A stretch of 41,049 nucleotides of DNA, from assembly GCA_018268935.1 (NCBI GenBank), contig JAFDVS010000063.1, positions 1 to 41,049 on the forward strand, read 5' to 3'. Below, piece after piece: positions 40,747-41,049 of the stretch; position 1 is the stretch's first letter; the number at the start of each line of letters is the position of its first letter. The notes under the pieces are model-generated. The model made no database searches. It was not told the DNA's origin and saw only the letters and a list, made by a program, of their open reading frames with translations. This DNA is from Acidobacteriota bacterium (GTDB lineage Bacteria; Acidobacteriota; Terriglobia; Bryobacterales; Bryobacteraceae). The translations under genes and the position numbers were made by a program.

Positions 40747-41049
40747 ATGAGTACCACAGCCATTCCCACCCTCGCAGCCGAGTATCAGGTTGCCGACCTA
40801 TCCCTGGCAGATTGGGGCCGTAAAGAGATCTCCATCGCCGAACACGAAATGCCTGGCCTGATGGCCATTCGCAAGAAGTACGCCAAGGACAAGCCGCTGG
40901 CCGGGGTCCGGGTGACAGGGTCGCTGCACATGACGATCCAGACCGTGGTGCTGATCGAGACGCTGACCGCGCTCGGCGCCCAGGTGCGCTGGGCGTCGTG
41001 CAACATCTTCTCCACCCAGGACCACGCCGCCGCCGCCATCGCCAAGGAC
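40747..41049 (+). CDS. ahcY: S-adenosylhomocysteine hydrolase, N-terminal part (cut by window end)
   Basis: The first 101 residues are present and the gene runs past the window. The enzyme splits S-adenosylhomocysteine into adenosine and homocysteine and so relieves product inhibition of methyltransferases. Visible signatures are VADLSLADWGRKEISIAEHEMPGLM, then SLHMTIQTVVLIETL (substrate-binding segment) and VRWASCNIFSTQDHAAAAIA. Start ATG 40747 is preceded by GAAAGAG. It is divergent from the ArsR-methyltransferase fusion with a promoter and palindrome between them, which suggests SAH-responsive control. Confidence 0.95.
   Translation, partial: MSTTAIPTLAAEYQVADLSLADWGRKEISIAEHEMPGLMAIRKKYAKDKPLAGVRVTGSLHMTIQTVVLIETLTALGAQVRWASCNIFSTQDHAAAAIAKD

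Noticed and set aside
1..41049. CRISPR arrays, insertion sequences, prophage or rRNA/tRNA genes
   Set aside because: No repeat-spacer pattern, transposase, integrase, phage structural gene or RNA gene signature was seen.

Overview
The window is GC-rich, densely coded bacterial DNA. It most resembles an Acidobacteriota chromosome of the Bryobacterales/Solibacter kind. The grounds are a PadR-linked duplicated permease without its own ATPase (the ADOP family, a hallmark of this phylum), a DUF3604 protein, an Oar/carboxypeptidase-regulatory-type TonB-dependent receptor, several small enzymes with twin-arginine leaders, and NrfHA. This placement is inferred from gene content. I see no rRNA, tRNA, CRISPR array, transposase or phage gene, and no gene-free stretch longer than about 140 bases.

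Layout. 1-6377, minus strand: DUF3604 protein, PAP2-type membrane phosphatase, PadR repressor with a duplicated operator, and ADOP permease. 6414-8771, plus: secreted GH95 alpha-L-fucosidase. 8776-9690, minus: NhaR-like LysR regulator. 9797-14505, plus: short ribosome hibernation factor, DksA/TraR zinc-finger protein, plant-type phosphofructokinase, GNAT acetyltransferase, MDR oxidoreductase, and a Tat-leader enolase-superfamily dehydratase. 14502-18320, minus: oligopeptidase B and a long-chain acyl-CoA ligase. 18371-19141, plus: inositol-phosphatase-family enzyme. 19138-23486, minus: DUF1569 protein, then (in transcription order) DUF697-like, DUF937, M48 protease, unknown repeat protein and PPC-domain protein in a tightly coupled operon. 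23571-27205, plus: amidohydrolase, sulfatase and PhoD-like phosphatase, all with Tat-like leaders. 27202-27828, minus: MBL-fold hydrolase. 27854-35510, plus: membrane protein, YgfZ, SpoIID-like protein, TonB-dependent receptor, M20 dipeptidase, YndJ-like membrane protein. 35455-37299, minus: nrfHA. 37393-39103, plus: OsmC protein, methyltransferase, VOC protein. 39100-40693, minus: azoreductase and an ArsR-methyltransferase fusion. 40747 to the end, plus: the start of S-adenosylhomocysteine hydrolase.

How the genes work together. Most of the window is housekeeping plus secreted scavenging enzymes: fucosidase, sulfatase, phosphatase, peptidases and a TonB-dependent receptor. The most informative parts are regulatory. 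The padR gene is preceded by two near-identical dyads three helical turns apart. The nrfHA/osmC divergent gap holds a perfect TGTGA-N6-TCACA dyad of the CRP/HcpR type, placed like an activator site. The ArsR-methyltransferase/ahcY gap holds a good sigma-70 promoter whose start point falls on a perfect 16-bp palindrome, which suggests a SahR-type sensor of S-adenosylhomocysteine. The nhaR start region has an 8+8 bp palindrome over a TATAAC box. NrfA has CXXCH, not CXXCK, at its active-site heme.

Gene packing is extreme. Same-strand neighbours often overlap by ATGA or GTGA. Four convergent pairs overlap by exactly four bases (YTAG), which leaves no room for terminators between them.
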